A stretch of DNA of 64,000 nt from Branchipolynoe longqiensis (lineage: Eukaryota > Annelida > Polychaeta > Phyllodocida > Polynoidae), in assembly GCA_030323885.1 (NCBI GenBank), contig CM059199.1, positions 74,113,050-74,177,049 of the forward strand, read 5' to 3'. Below, one piece after another: positions 9,749 to 20,464 of this stretch (its first letter is position 1; each line of letters starts with the position of its first letter). The notes beneath the pieces are model-generated. The model worked only from the letters and a program-made list of their open reading frames with translations, did no database searches and had not been told where the DNA came from. Made by a program: the position numbers and the translations under genes.

Positions 9749-11880
9749 CCTGCAGGACGATCCCTCTCGCCACGCCTCTATGCGCGGTTGGTGCCTCCCT
9801 TGGCCCTCTACACTATCCTGGCCGATCTGCACTGTCGAAGCCGGAATTCGGACGCCCGCGCCTGGAACTGGCCCGCCTCCGCCCGGCTATCACCGCACCC
9901 CCCTGCGGCGGCCACGACAACACACACATGCTGCTTGGCGGCCCGCGTCGGGGGGGGGGGGGGCCCGCAGCCCCCAGTGGCAACACACACATGGCATTGT
10001 GCGGCCCAGCCGTTGACCATCACCCCGGCCCTCTCATCTATGCCGACCTGTCGGCCACCCGACACCCCACTCAGACCACAGGCCCCGCCTTAGATCTGAC
10101 CACCCCTGCCGCCCGGCGGCCACCCACACCACCCACGTCACCCACGTCACCCACGTCACCCATGACACCCATGACGCCCACGACACCCATGACACCCATA
10201 ACTTCCTGGTAGCGGCCCGCCCGCACCCAGAAGTAGGCTGCCCCGGCCCGCCGCCTGGCTGCCACACACACAGCACCATCACTCCGGCCAGGGACCATCA
10301 CCCCGGCCCTCTCATCTATGCCGACCTGTCGGCAACCCGACATCCCACTCAGACCACAGGCCCCGCCTTGGATCTGACCACTACTGCCGCCCCGGTGGCC
10401 ACCCACACCACCCACGGCACCCATGACACCCACAACTTCCCGGAAGCGGCCCACCCACACCCGGAAAGGGGCCACCCCGGCACGCCGCCTGACGGCCACA
10501 CACACAGCGCCATGACTCGCGCCCGGGACCATCACCCCGGCCCTCTCATCTATGCCGACCCGTCGGCCACCCGACACCCCACTCAGACCACAGGCCCCGC
10601 CTTAGATCTCACCGCCACTGCCGCCCTGGTGGCCCAGCATGCCACCCATGCCACCCACGCCACCACCCACGCCACCCATGACTCCCTGGAAGCGGCCCGC
10701 CCGCAGCCGGAAGTAGGCCGCCCCGGCCCACCCCCAGCCCGCCCGCAGCCCGAAGTAGGCTGCCCCGGCCCACCCCCTGCGCCATATGGGGAAGCGGGCC
10801 TCCCAAATTTTGGCCGCCCGCATCCCTCCCCAATATGGCCTCCACATCCACCAGGGCCACCACAACATCTCTCATGCCTCTACACACCTCTACACGCCAT
10901 TCCTGCCTCCCTGGCCTGTCCTCACCACCACTGACGAGCTGCACTGCCGCTGGCCCAGCCACACTACCTTAGCCAATCTACACTGTCGCTGGCCATCTAC
11001 ACTATCTTTGGCCATCTGCTCCTGTTGACTCTGGGGGCCGCGGGCTCCCTTGATCTCTGCTGCTGCCTGGCCTGTGTGTGATGGCCCTGTCGGCGGTGGC
11101 CGGGCGAGCACAGGCGACTTCCGGCGACCATCACCCCGGCCCTCTCATCTATGCCGACCCGTCCCCGGAAGTAGGCCGCCCCCGCCCGCCGCCAGGTGGC
11201 CCCCACCAGCGCCTCCCACGCCACCCCCTTCGGCACACACATCTGACTTTCTACTCATCCCGATCCATCTGAGCTTTATCTTAACATTGATCTTGACACT
11301 TATACTCTTGACATTTGCCTTCACTCTCCACGATTTATCTCCATTAACCTATGACCATCCGCCCTCCTTACCCACCAAGGCTGCGTGCCTCTCCTCTGAG
11401 GCGGTGCACCTACGCTGCCCCACCTCGCTCCCCCTTGGCCGCCACTCGAGCCCTCTCCTCCATTTTGGTGGAGGGCTCTTCGGCCCCGCCTCACTGACGT
11501 CCTAGCTACTGGGCTCCCTCTGAGCCTTTATCTTGACATTTCTCTTGACATTTGACATTTACCTTGCTCATTATCCACTTGACATTTTACCTTACTTATT
11601 CATATATTACCTGCATTACCCTGTATGACCTTGATGATTTGACATATTATCAATTGACTTCTTACTCCTGCATTATCCTGTACATTTCTCTTGACATTTG
11701 ACATTTACCTTACTCATCATCCACTTGACATTTTACCTTACTTATCCATATATTACCTGCATTACCCTGTATGACCTTGATGATTTGACATATTATCAAT
11801 TGACTTCTTATTCCTGCATTATCCTGTATGACACTTATCCTGCACTTCTCAATAAAGTGTTTTTCGCCACATCCGCCTTA
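9749..11880 (+). repeat. GC-rich composite repeat block ending in AATAAA
   Basis: There is a sharp switch from AT-rich to C-rich DNA at 9749. A unit beginning GACCATCACCCCGGCCCTCT is found at about 10015, 10288, 10527 and 11127. The first three continue through CACCCCACTCAGACCACAGG. An (ACCCATGAC)n-like 9-bp microsatellite fills 10120-10200, and GGAAGTAGGCxGCCCC recurs. The 3' part (11530-11830) is a 148-bp duplication with TTGACATTTGACATTTACC, followed by AATAAAG at 11850. Several open frames cross it, but all are Pro/His/Thr low-complexity shadows. It may be one GC-rich transposable element with a poly(A) signal, yet I see no enzyme domain. Confidence 0.55.
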
Positions 11881-11902
11881 TCTTCCTTCCCTGTCGCGCA
11901 TC

Positions 11903-13655
11903 AGGATTGGATTGGTTGTTGTGGTTGTTGTGTTTGTTATTTGGTTGGTTGTTGCTGGTTGGTTGTTGTTGGTCGGTTGTTGTTTGTTGGTTGTGTTGTT
12001 TGTTATTTGGTTGTGTTGACTGTTGTTGGCTGTTGGTTGTGCTTGTTGTTTGGTTGGTTGTTGGCTGTGTTGGTTGTTGGATGTTGGTTGTTGGTTGTGT
12101 TGACTGTTGAAGATTGGTGTGATAGGATTGGTTGTTGGTTGTGGTTGGTTGTTGGTTGGTTATGTTGTTTGTTGATTGTTGTTTGTTGTTTGGTTGGTTG
12201 TGTTGTTTGTTGGTTGTGGTTGTTTGTTGGGTGTGGTTGTTGATTAGAGGTTGGTTGTGGATTGGTTGTTGATTCGGTTGTTGTAATGATTAGGTACTTG
12301 CTGTTGGCTTAGGATTGGATTGGATTGGTTGTTGTGGTTGGTGTGGTTTTTGGTTGTTGTGGTTGTTGTGTTTGTTGTTTGGTTGGTTGTTGTTGGTTGG
12401 GTGTTGTTGATCGGTTGGTGGTGTGTTGTTGGTTGTGTTGTTTGTTAGTTGGTTGTGTTCAATGTTGTTGGTTGTGGTTGGTTGTTGTTTGTGGTTGTGT
12501 GTTCGTTGTGATAGGATTGGTTGTCGGTTGGTGGTTGGTTGTGGTGGTTGTTGTTTGGTTGGTTATTGGTGGCGTTGTTTGTTGGTTGTTGATTAGATGT
12601 TGTTGGTTGTGGATTTGTTGTTGCTTCCGTTGTTGTAATGATTAGGTACTTGCTGTTGGTTTAGGATTGGGTTGGTTGTTGTGTTGTTTGTTATTTGGTT
12701 GTGTTGGATGTTGTTGGTTGTGGTTGTTTGTTGGTTGTTGGTTGTGTTGTTTGTTGTTTCGTTGTTGCTGGTGATGGATGTTGATTGTTGGTGATTGGTG
12801 TGATAGGACTGATTGTTGGTTGTGGTTGGTTGTTGGTCGTTGGGTGGTTATGTTGATCGTTGTTTGTTGTTTGGTTGGTTGTGCTGGTTGTTGGTTGTGG
12901 TTGTTTGTTGGTTGTGGATGTTGGTTGTGGATTGGTTGTTGCTTCGGTTGTTGAAATGATTAGGTACTTGCTGTTGGTTTAGGATTGGATTGGTTGTTGT
13001 GGTTGTTGTGTTTGTTGCTTGATTGGTGTTGGTTGGTTGTTGTTGGTTGTTGGTTTGTTGTTGGTTGTGTTGTTTGTTATTTGGTTGTGTTGAATGTTGT
13101 TGGTTGTGGTTGTTTGTGGTTGTTTGTTGGTTGTGATAGGATTGGTTGTTGGTTGTGGTTGGTTGTTGGTTGGTTCTGTTGGTTGTTCCTTGGTGTGTTG
13201 TTGGTTGTGTTGTTTGTTGGTTGTTGAGTATATGTTGTTGGTTGTGGATTGGTTGTTGCTTCGAGGGTTGTAATGATTAGGTACTTGCTGTTGGTTTAGG
13301 ATTGGATTGGTTGTTGTGGTTGTTGTGTTTGTTATTTGGTTGGTTGTTGCTGGTTGGTTGTTGTTGTTGGTTGGTTGTTGGTTATGTTGTGTGTTAGTTG
13401 GTTGTGTTGACTGTTGTTGGTTGTTGGTTGCTGTTGTTCGTTGGTTGGGTGTTGGTTGTGTTGTTTGTTGTTTGGTCGGTTGTTGGTTGTGTTGACTGTT
13501 GATTGTTGGTGATTTGCATGTTAGGATTGGTTGTTGGTTGTGTTGACTGTTGTTGGTTGTGGTTGGTTGTTGGTTGTTTGTTGGTTGTGATTTGTTGTTG
13601 TTGTTCAGTTGGTTGCTGTTGGTTGGTTGTTGGTTGTGTGGATTGTTGATTGTTG
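11903..13655 (+). repeat. 1.75-kb T/G-only array with about 320-350 bp higher-order period
   Basis: The plus strand is almost entirely GGTTGTTGGTTGTTG-like, with very few A or C. A conserved landmark, TAATGATTAGGTACTTGCTG then TTTAGGATTGGATTGG, recurs at about 12283, 12635, 12953 and 13270, giving a period of 352, 318 and 317 bp. ORFs such as 11698-12243 (CLVGCCWLVV) are simple translations of the repeat and not genes. The regularly spaced GG doublets could form two-quartet G-quadruplexes. Confidence 0.9.
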
Positions 13656-14015
13656 GTGATTGGCGTTAGGCGCGATCAGACAATAAACACTACGTTCAGC
13701 ATTTAGGTTTGCAAAATTGATTTGGCATGTTTTTCGCTTCAAAGATCACCAAATCTACCATGTTGGTTTGTTGGTTGGTTGTTGATTGTTGGTTGTGGTT
13801 TTGGACAACGGCATGATCAGACAATTTGTCGATAAAAACCTGGCGCTGACACGACACAACAGTACGCGATACTAATCCACCAAGGAACGTAAGCCAAACC
13901 CAAGTATCATCCGAGCTACAGGATGACAGGCAGCGTAAACACCTCCGTAATAAAAACTTTTGTAAAAAAATAAAAGATATACAAAATAAAAGATATAAAT
14001 CATAACAGTGCACCA
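13656..14015. other. spacer after T/G array
   Basis: No gene is seen. CGATCAGACAATAAACAC near 13672 and CATGATCAGACAATTTGTCG near 13812 echo each other. A residual TTGGTTGG tract sits at 13765-13800. A 160-codon minus ORF (13696-14178) shows no recognisable domain and runs into repeat A. Confidence 0.4.
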
Positions 14016-14344
14016 GCAGGACTATGGTGCTACAGTGGCGTCTCCTAGTGGGGAAAGCAAGAGTTAAGGGGAAGGGAAGCGACGACTGGTGACGACTGGC
14101 GCCACCTAGAGTATATTGGCAGATGTAAACAAAGACAGCGGTCGGCAATATTGTTCGGAGAATAAAATAGAACCGCAATGGTGTGGGCCCGACTCGTTCT
14201 GAGTTGTTTTTATATCGTATTTATATCGTATTTGCAGGACGATGCTACAACGACAGAAAACGATACATGATAGTACTTAGGTGAGCCTTTTTTTATGTTA
14301 AGGTGAGTGCGGCCCTATGAGGCTAAAAAAGGCAGAGGATACGA
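14016..14344 (+). repeat. dispersed repeat A, copy 2
   Basis: Same order of landmarks as the copy at 696-1022, in the same orientation, with an internal duplication of ATATCGTATTT at about 14212-14230. Confidence 0.65.
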
Positions 14345-14353
14345 CAGCCAATT

Positions 14354-15365
14354 TTCTGCACATCGATGTGCGGTGACCACTTCTATCGTCTTGTTATTAT
14401 TGTCCAAAGCTAATTGAAGCATATTGCTGGCTTGAAAAGAATCAGATGAAGAGGAATCCATATTCTTACTTTGTTGTGATATTGTTGATAACGTAGGGGG
14501 GCCAGCTCCGGAGGTGACCAGGTCAACCGAGTGTACCGAAAACGTTGATGGCGATATTAACAAAAAAGAAGTCTGGGGAATCCAATATCTGCAATTTCGA
14601 CTCAAAATCAATAATAAAAAACATTTAAATTGTATGTGAGGTAGCAAAATACCGAGGTGAGCGCAAACACAAGAGTACAACTTGGTGAAGTTGTTGTTGA
14701 TGTGCTATGGGGCCGGGCCGAGCACAGCTTGGTCAGCGAAAAGTCCACCTGGTGGACGGATACAGTAAGAACAGTAGCTAGTAGCAACCACTGAGCTGCG
14801 GATGCCCGTCCCCTTTATAGTATGACTGAGTCGTTGCTGATAGTAAGCGTTACAGGTGAATATGTGCACAAATATGTGCGAGGACCACTTCTATTCTCTT
14901 TTTTTTAGTGTCCGAAGATAATTGAATCGTATGGCAGGCTGGAAAATAATCCGATGAAGAGGAACACAATTTTCACTTCTGTTTTTTATTTTGTTGTTTA
15001 TAACATAGGGGGACGGCTGAGGACGTGGACCGGGCGCACTGAAAACATTGACGGCAATATCTTTAAAAGGAGTCTGTGGATTCCAATGTCTCCATTTTGG
15101 CCTCATAATCAATATTTATAAATAATTGAATCATAGGTGAGGTTGAAAAATACGTAGGTGGGTGCAAACCATGAGAGCAAAACTTAATGACGTTGTTGTT
15201 GTTGGTGTGCTTGGGGGTCGGCCTGAGTGAAAGGTGGACTGCGAAATGTCCACCTGGTGACTGCTGCAAGTAATAACAGTAGGTAGTAGCAACCACTCAG
15301 TAGTGGGTACGCCGTTCTGACTATAGTATGACTGAGTCGTTGCTGACAATATGCATTAAAGGTGA
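14354..15365 (+). repeat. diverged tandem duplication, about 505 bp x 2
   Basis: Units are about 14354-14860 and 14861-15365. In each unit, in order: GTGCGxGGACCACTTCTAT, GATGAAGAGGAA, CATTGACGGCAATATC-like, GTCCACCTGGTG, AGTAGCAACCACT and TATAGTATGACTGAGTCGTTGCTGA. Divergence is around 25-30% by eye. Short minus-strand ORFs across both units show no domain. Confidence 0.75.
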
Positions 15366-15392
15366 CAAACTGCACATTCTATGATTCAGACA

Positions 15393-15985
15393 GGCCTGAG
15401 CATTAACGGTTTGATGGGATCCGCTGCAATTGCACAGGTTTCTGGGTTTAATTCTATGATTGCAGCAGTCGTTCTGGTCATGCCTATGTGTTATCGTTTG
15501 GATGGGATCCATCACAAATACACCGTTCCACAGTATATGCGTCAGAGGATGGCCTAGGGTCGTAACACCATATCAGTTTCTACACTCGCCTATGACAAAC
15601 TACACGCTCTGCGATCCCGAGCCATCCGCTGGTGCATACACTGCGGAATGGCTGCTGCCGTCATAGCGTTGAGCCCAGAATCTGGCCCATTTGCGATGGA
15701 TCTCGTCCAAACGATAACTCATGACCAGAACTGTTGCTGCCATCATAGCATTTAACCTGGAAATCTGCGCATTTGCGGTGGATACCGTCAAGCCATTAAT
15801 GCTCAAGTCTGGCTGGAACGTAGAATATGGCTGCTGCCATCATAGCAATAAGTGCAGAACCTGGCGCATTTGTGATGGATCCCATCCAAATGATAACGTA
15901 TAGTCACAACCAGAACGGCAGCAGCCATCATATCATTAACCCGTGTATTTGCGGTGGATCCCATCAAACTATTAATGCTCAGGCC
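15393..15985. repeat. inverted repeat with about 120-bp arms
   Basis: The left arm 15393-15520 (GGCCTGAGCATTAA, GTTTGATGGGATCC, GCAGCAGTCGTTCTGGT, GGATGGGATCCATCACAAAT) matches the reverse complement of 15867-15985. The roughly 345-bp spacer holds further direct copies of GGCTGCTGCCxTCATAGC (15650, 15830). It could be a foldback element or a rearranged tandem repeat. Confidence 0.75.
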
Positions 15986-16019
15986 CAGCTGATGTGGGCA
16001 GCATGGAATGGCTCCTGCA

Positions 16020-17305
16020 TTAGCTAATACAAAAGATCTGAAAGTCGAAAACTTTCAAATGCACATATCTCACTCGATATGGTTCACTCCTTTTTACATT
16101 CAATAACAAAAAATTGTTTTTCCTTTTATATACAGTGTAACTGACAAATTTCAAACGGATGCGTGCAAAACATGTGTATGCCTCACCCTCACATACGGTA
16201 TGTGTGGACACTATGTATGTGGAACAAATTAGAACAATTCCGATATTGATGGTTTTCCTGGACAGGTATACCGATTCCCTTTAACATTTCATAGTGCTAT
16301 CTAATGAATTTGCATTTCTCATGTATATATTTTTGCTCTGTTAAAACGTGTTATTATTTACTGTTATATCATCCATATGTCTGATCCTCCCTCATATCAT
16401 ACATAGTCCCAATGACAAATGCAATTTAGGCCTACTTGGTCGGGGGAGGCTAATGAGGTCACAAGACTGGCCTAATTGGTTAATGGCCTCCCTGCATAAT
16501 GTGTGTTTCAAAGTGAGTGCCCAAAGGAGTGAGGTTATAAATTCATGGGTTATTCGGTATATGCTGTCCCAAATCATGAGCTAATAAACTAGTATCTGAG
16601 TTGGATTTATAAGTAGTTGTTTTAATTTTGACAAAATTATATTTCATGGGACCGTGCAACTTTAATCAAATGATGTACAAAAAACGTACACACACAAAAC
16701 ACTGGGTATTTTCAGATTTTCAGTCTACTATTCCCTTTGAGTTGGAAATATGACATGAAATGTAAGTGTGTGGTTTGATTTTGAAAAAAAAAAGCTTCAT
16801 CAGATCATGCAGCTGTAAAACATGGTTTGAATTCATGGGTTCAAATCCCATGACCTACATCAGTAGGTCAGCCCACATCACATCACGTGCCAAAAAACAA
16901 ATCATGGTGCAATGGCGCCAATACTAGAACATGCTAGGTGACCAGGCTATTTTTATTTAGGTCATTCCACATCACATGGTCATCGCGAGATGTCAATACC
17001 GGTCATAGCGAGAGGACTTTTGGAAAGCTTGTCAAAAGTATTTTGGGCTCTTTCAGTTCAAATTGCTTCAAAACTAAGCCATCTTTCATCAAAGTGACTC
17101 TGGACTAATGGATAGTAGGTCATACCGATCAATTTGATATATTTATCTAAAAAATAAGACAAATATTCAAACGCGATCGGACTGCAACTTTAAGATCACT
17201 CGTGTAACATGAACATCAAAGACATATCCAGAACCTCACTTTAACATATACAACATAGTCAAACAAGATTTGATTGATTACTGTTAAGCAGACAAGCTCA
17301 CAAGT
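16020..17305. other. AT-rich non-coding stretch
   Basis: No gene or clear repeat. TGACCTACATCAGTAGGTCA at about 16851-16870 is a near-perfect palindrome next to GGGTTCAAATCCC, a B-box-like string. No matching tRNA fold is evident. Confidence 0.4.
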
Positions 17306-17310
17306 TACAC

Positions 17311-18432
17311 GAAAAAACGATCTGTGACAGTGTGCTATTATGATGTGTGACAGTGCCAGGTAACACCGTGTGACAGTGTTCAATAATGACATGTAACAGT
17401 GTACAATAACAATGTGGGATAGTGCCCAGTAACGATCTGTGACAGAGGGCTATTATGATGTGTGTCAGTGCCAGGTAATAACGTGGGACAGTGTTCAATA
17501 ATGACATGTAACAGTGCACAGTAACAATGTGGGATAGTGCACAGTAACGACCTGTGACAGTGTGCTATTATGATGTGTGACAGTGCCAGGTAACCATGTG
17601 TGACAGGGTTCAATAATGACATGTAGCAGTGCACAGTAACAATGCGTGACAGTGTCCAATAATGACATGTAACAGTAATGATTTGTGACAGTGCAATTAT
17701 GATGTGTGACAGTGCCAGGTAACACTGTGTGACAGTGTTCAATAATGACATGTAACAGTGTACAATAACAATGTGGTATAGTGCCCAGGAACGATCTGTG
17801 ACAGTGTGATATTACGATGTGTGACAGTGCCAGCTAACAATGTGTGACAGTGTTTAATAATGACATGTAAGAATAACGATATGTGACAGTGTGCTATTAT
17901 GATGTGTGACAGTGCCAGGTTACAATGTGTGACAGTGTTCAATAATGACATGTAGCAGTGTACAGAAACAATGTGGGAGAGTGCCCACCATGACCAGATA
18001 TCCCACTCAGTCACACTATCTTAACACTGAGCTAACCAGTCCTTCCCCTATTCTATTAATGCCGAATGCAAGGGTAGGAAGTGACAAGTATAAATTTGAT
18101 AAATCATTGGTTTGACTATACCGGGAACCGAACACCCGACCTTCCACACTCGAGGCCCGTGCGTTACCGATTCGACCACCGTGCTCGGTAGTAGTAATGG
18201 CATGTGACAGTGCACAATAATACTGTGTGACACTGTGCCGTCAGGAAGTGTGACGGTGCCCGTTAACACAATGTGACAGTCTCCAATAACAACATGTGAC
18301 AGTGCGCAATAACGATGTGATATAGTCCCTAGTAATGATGTGTGACAGTATGTCATAGCGATGTGTGGCAGTGCACAATAATGACATGTGACAGTGCATT
18401 GAAATGATGTGTGACAGTGCCAAGTGTTGACA
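17311..18432 (+). repeat. minisatellite 1, about 23-bp subunits in a 115-bp higher-order unit
   Basis: The array is built of TGTGACAGTGxxxAATAATG-like subunits. The landmark GCTATTATGATGTGTGACAG recurs at about 17331, 17446, 17561, 17691 (altered), 17807 and 17889, so the higher-order period is about 115 bp. It is interrupted at 17978-18184 by the body and tRNA-like head of a SINE, then continues to about 18432. Several minus-strand ORFs (HYCTLLHVIIEHCHT-like) are repeat translations. Confidence 0.9.
17978..18184 (-). mobile_element. SINE-1 (tRNA-headed), partial, embedded in minisatellite 1
   Basis: Plus-strand order: CACCATGACC-GATATCCCACTCAGTC, CTAACCAGTCCTT, GTCATTGGTTTGACT-like, then the reverse complement of a tRNA-like head with a degenerate B box near GGGAACCGAAC and an A-box region at CGATTCGACCACC. 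The distal half of the SINE body is missing. Minisatellite 1 begins exactly where it should be. Confidence 0.8.
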
Positions 18433-18773
18433 TGAAACAGTGCATAGAAATAACACCATCCGTTCGATCCTGCTCAGTGGATCTATTTGCAGTTTTTCGC
18501 TGTTCTCCACTGCTCTCTGAGACTTGCCGAAAACCAGGCCCTGCTGTTGTTTTCCCACCTATTCCTTTGTCCGCCTTGTCTTCTTCACCCTTTCAGCATG
18601 CCGGTAAGATGGCTTAGATCAGATATGATGAAGAGAAACATGGCCATATCACTGCAGTTTGCATCTCTTTATGATCATCAGGAGCTCTTTATGTGGTCCA
18701 ATTGGCGGCTGGATGTTGGCACAGACTTCCTTGTTGGTAACGTGGTCTTTATATGACATGTGTAGTATCTTAT
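18433..18773. other. no recognisable feature
   Basis: Mixed-composition sequence. Two overlapping ORFs (18411-18617 and 18487-18756) lack any motif I know and have no convincing splice context. Confidence 0.35.
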
Positions 18774-19452
18774 ACCCCTGTCACACTACAACGTAATGAG
18801 CAAACGTAAGCCTGACGTGATCACGTTTCGTCATTACGTTGACCTACGTTGGATTACGTTATGATGACGTCAGAATGACGTTAGACTGACGTCGAGCCAC
18901 GTCACGTTACGTCGTGTTACGTCGGCGCGCGTCAAAGTTTTGAACCTGTTCAAAACTTTTGACGTAACTAGAACGTAAGGGTTTACGTTCGCCGTATGTT
19001 CTGTACACGTTCGGCGAAGGTCAATGACGTTAAACGGACGTTAGTCAAACGCTGGTCACTACGTCGCACTACATTGCACTACATTGACCCACATTAAAGC
19101 CGGTGGAAAAGTGCAGTCCGCATAGTGAACCGTCGGGATAACGTACGCCTAACGTACGTTCAACGTACGTTTAGCGTTTTGCCACCGTTGCATGACGTTA
19201 GTAACGTAAGGCAACGTAAAGCAACGTAGTTCTGGCGTTGGAATAACGTAGATAACGTTCCCTGAGCGTAATTACGTTGACCTCTCTCGTTGAATGACGG
19301 TATCACTACGCTTTACCGACGTTACACTCTCGTCCACTACGCTGCATCCACTTTCAACCTGTGCCCAAATTTGCATAATACGCCAAGAAGTTCAACGTTC
19401 TTCACGTTCTCCCTACGTCGACGTCGTTACGTCATAGTGTGACAGGGCCATA
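18774..19452. mobile_element. MITE saturated with ACGT motifs, copy 1
   Basis: The terminal inverted repeats TATACCCCTGTCACACTA and TAGTGTGACAGGGCCATA match over 16 of 18 positions. The first bases suggest a TA target. The interior is filled with ACGT/ACGTTA/GACGTC words about every 10-13 bp. It contains an off-centre hairpin at about 18931-18963 (GTCAAAGTTTTGAA, spacer, TTCAAAACTTTTGAC). There is no ORF. A second member lies at 27807-28579. The transposase source is unknown. Confidence 0.8.
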
Positions 19453-19576
19453 AGCGTGGTACCTCATTTCCGTGGTTTATATGTTTCTTTGGAGCTTTGC
19501 TGTTAGGGTCCATGATTCACAAACATACATGAAGATGGATGCATGGTTTGTAGCTTGGGTTGCTTGGTTGGTTGGT

Positions 19577-20438
19577 TGTTGGAGTGTTACCTCCTGGCAA
19601 CATCTAAGTGTAAATTCCTCGGCTCGTGGTTTTAGTTGTGTAGGTAGGCTAAGTGAAAGACACTACAGGTAAGGAAGGAAAGCAGAAATAGAATGAAAGT
19701 AGGAGAGCTAGACTCCTGGTGTATTACCTCATATAGTTTAGAGGATACAAGATGGCGGTGGTCACATGGGTTGATCTCTCAATCCCTAACAGGCATTTAT
19801 CTACCCACCAATCAGAGTTCAATCTGCTGTAACCAAGGCCTTGTCATGCTGGCCACAGTGCCTTGTGGTGCGCAGTGATCCATAAATAACACCTGGGGGT
19901 GGAGGGGGTATGTGAGGTGAGTCTCCAAAGACTGTCCCACATAAGAAGTGACCCTCTCTTTCTATCTATATTCAATGTACAATGTCTCTCTCTAAATAAG
20001 AATGGATCACCAACACCACATATACCTTTATATGTCTTTGGTTTTACATACCATTTTTATAATTAATAGACAAGTTGCAATTTATTATAGTATAGTTCTC
20101 AGACCAATACCTCAATATATCGGAACATTTTACATAAGGTCATATCAGGAGGTGTACCGACTTGTGACAGTCCGCACTCATGGTAGCTTTATAGTGCTGC
20201 CCCACTGGGAGATCGGGCCACCAACACCATGTACTGATATCCACCTCAGTCACATTATCTTAACACTGAGGCAGTCAGTCCTTGCCCTATCCAAGTGCCT
20301 GTCTAGGAAGCATCAAGTATTAATTTATATATGTCATTGGTTTGACTCGACCAGGGTTCGAACCTATGTGTTCGAATCGCACGATCTACACAAACTGGAG
20401 ACGGAGGCTCAACTCATTCGGCCATCCCGTCTGGTTCA
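19577..20438 (-). mobile_element. SINE-1 interrupted by a solo LTR
   Basis: The SINE tail (GGCAACATCTAAG) ends at 19608. After the LTR the SINE resumes at 20135 with TAAGGTCATATCAGG, then CTTGTGACAGTCCGCACTCATGG, GTGCTGCCCCACTGG, CATTATCTTAACACTGAG and a minus-strand tRNA head ending CATCCCGTCTGGTT. The head shows a B box (GGGTTCGAACC) and an A-box region (CTCATTCGGCCA). Confidence 0.85.
19609..20134 (+). mobile_element. solo LTR, family LTR-2 (526 bp)
   Basis: The element starts TGTAAATTCC and ends ACATTTTACA, with a perfect 4-bp target duplication TAAG (19605-19608 and 20135-20138). A second member at 56997-57521 has the same termini and body (CTAGACTCCTGGT, GTGGTCACATGGGTTGATCT, CCATAAATAACACCTGGG). 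The TG...CA ends, length and short target duplication indicate a solo LTR. A non-autonomous TIR element is less likely. No internal retroelement domain is present. Confidence 0.85.
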
Positions 20439-20464
20439 AGGTCATATGAGAGACAATTAATAAC

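Noticed and set aside
9657..11505. Pro/His/Thr-rich ORFs on both strands as GC-rich genes
   Set aside because: Overlapping open frames occur on both strands, low complexity coincides with tandem repeats, and there is no domain.
11698..13495. Val/Cys/Leu-rich ORFs suggesting membrane proteins
   Set aside because: They are direct translations of GTT/GGT/TGT repeats. Hydrophobicity follows from base composition.
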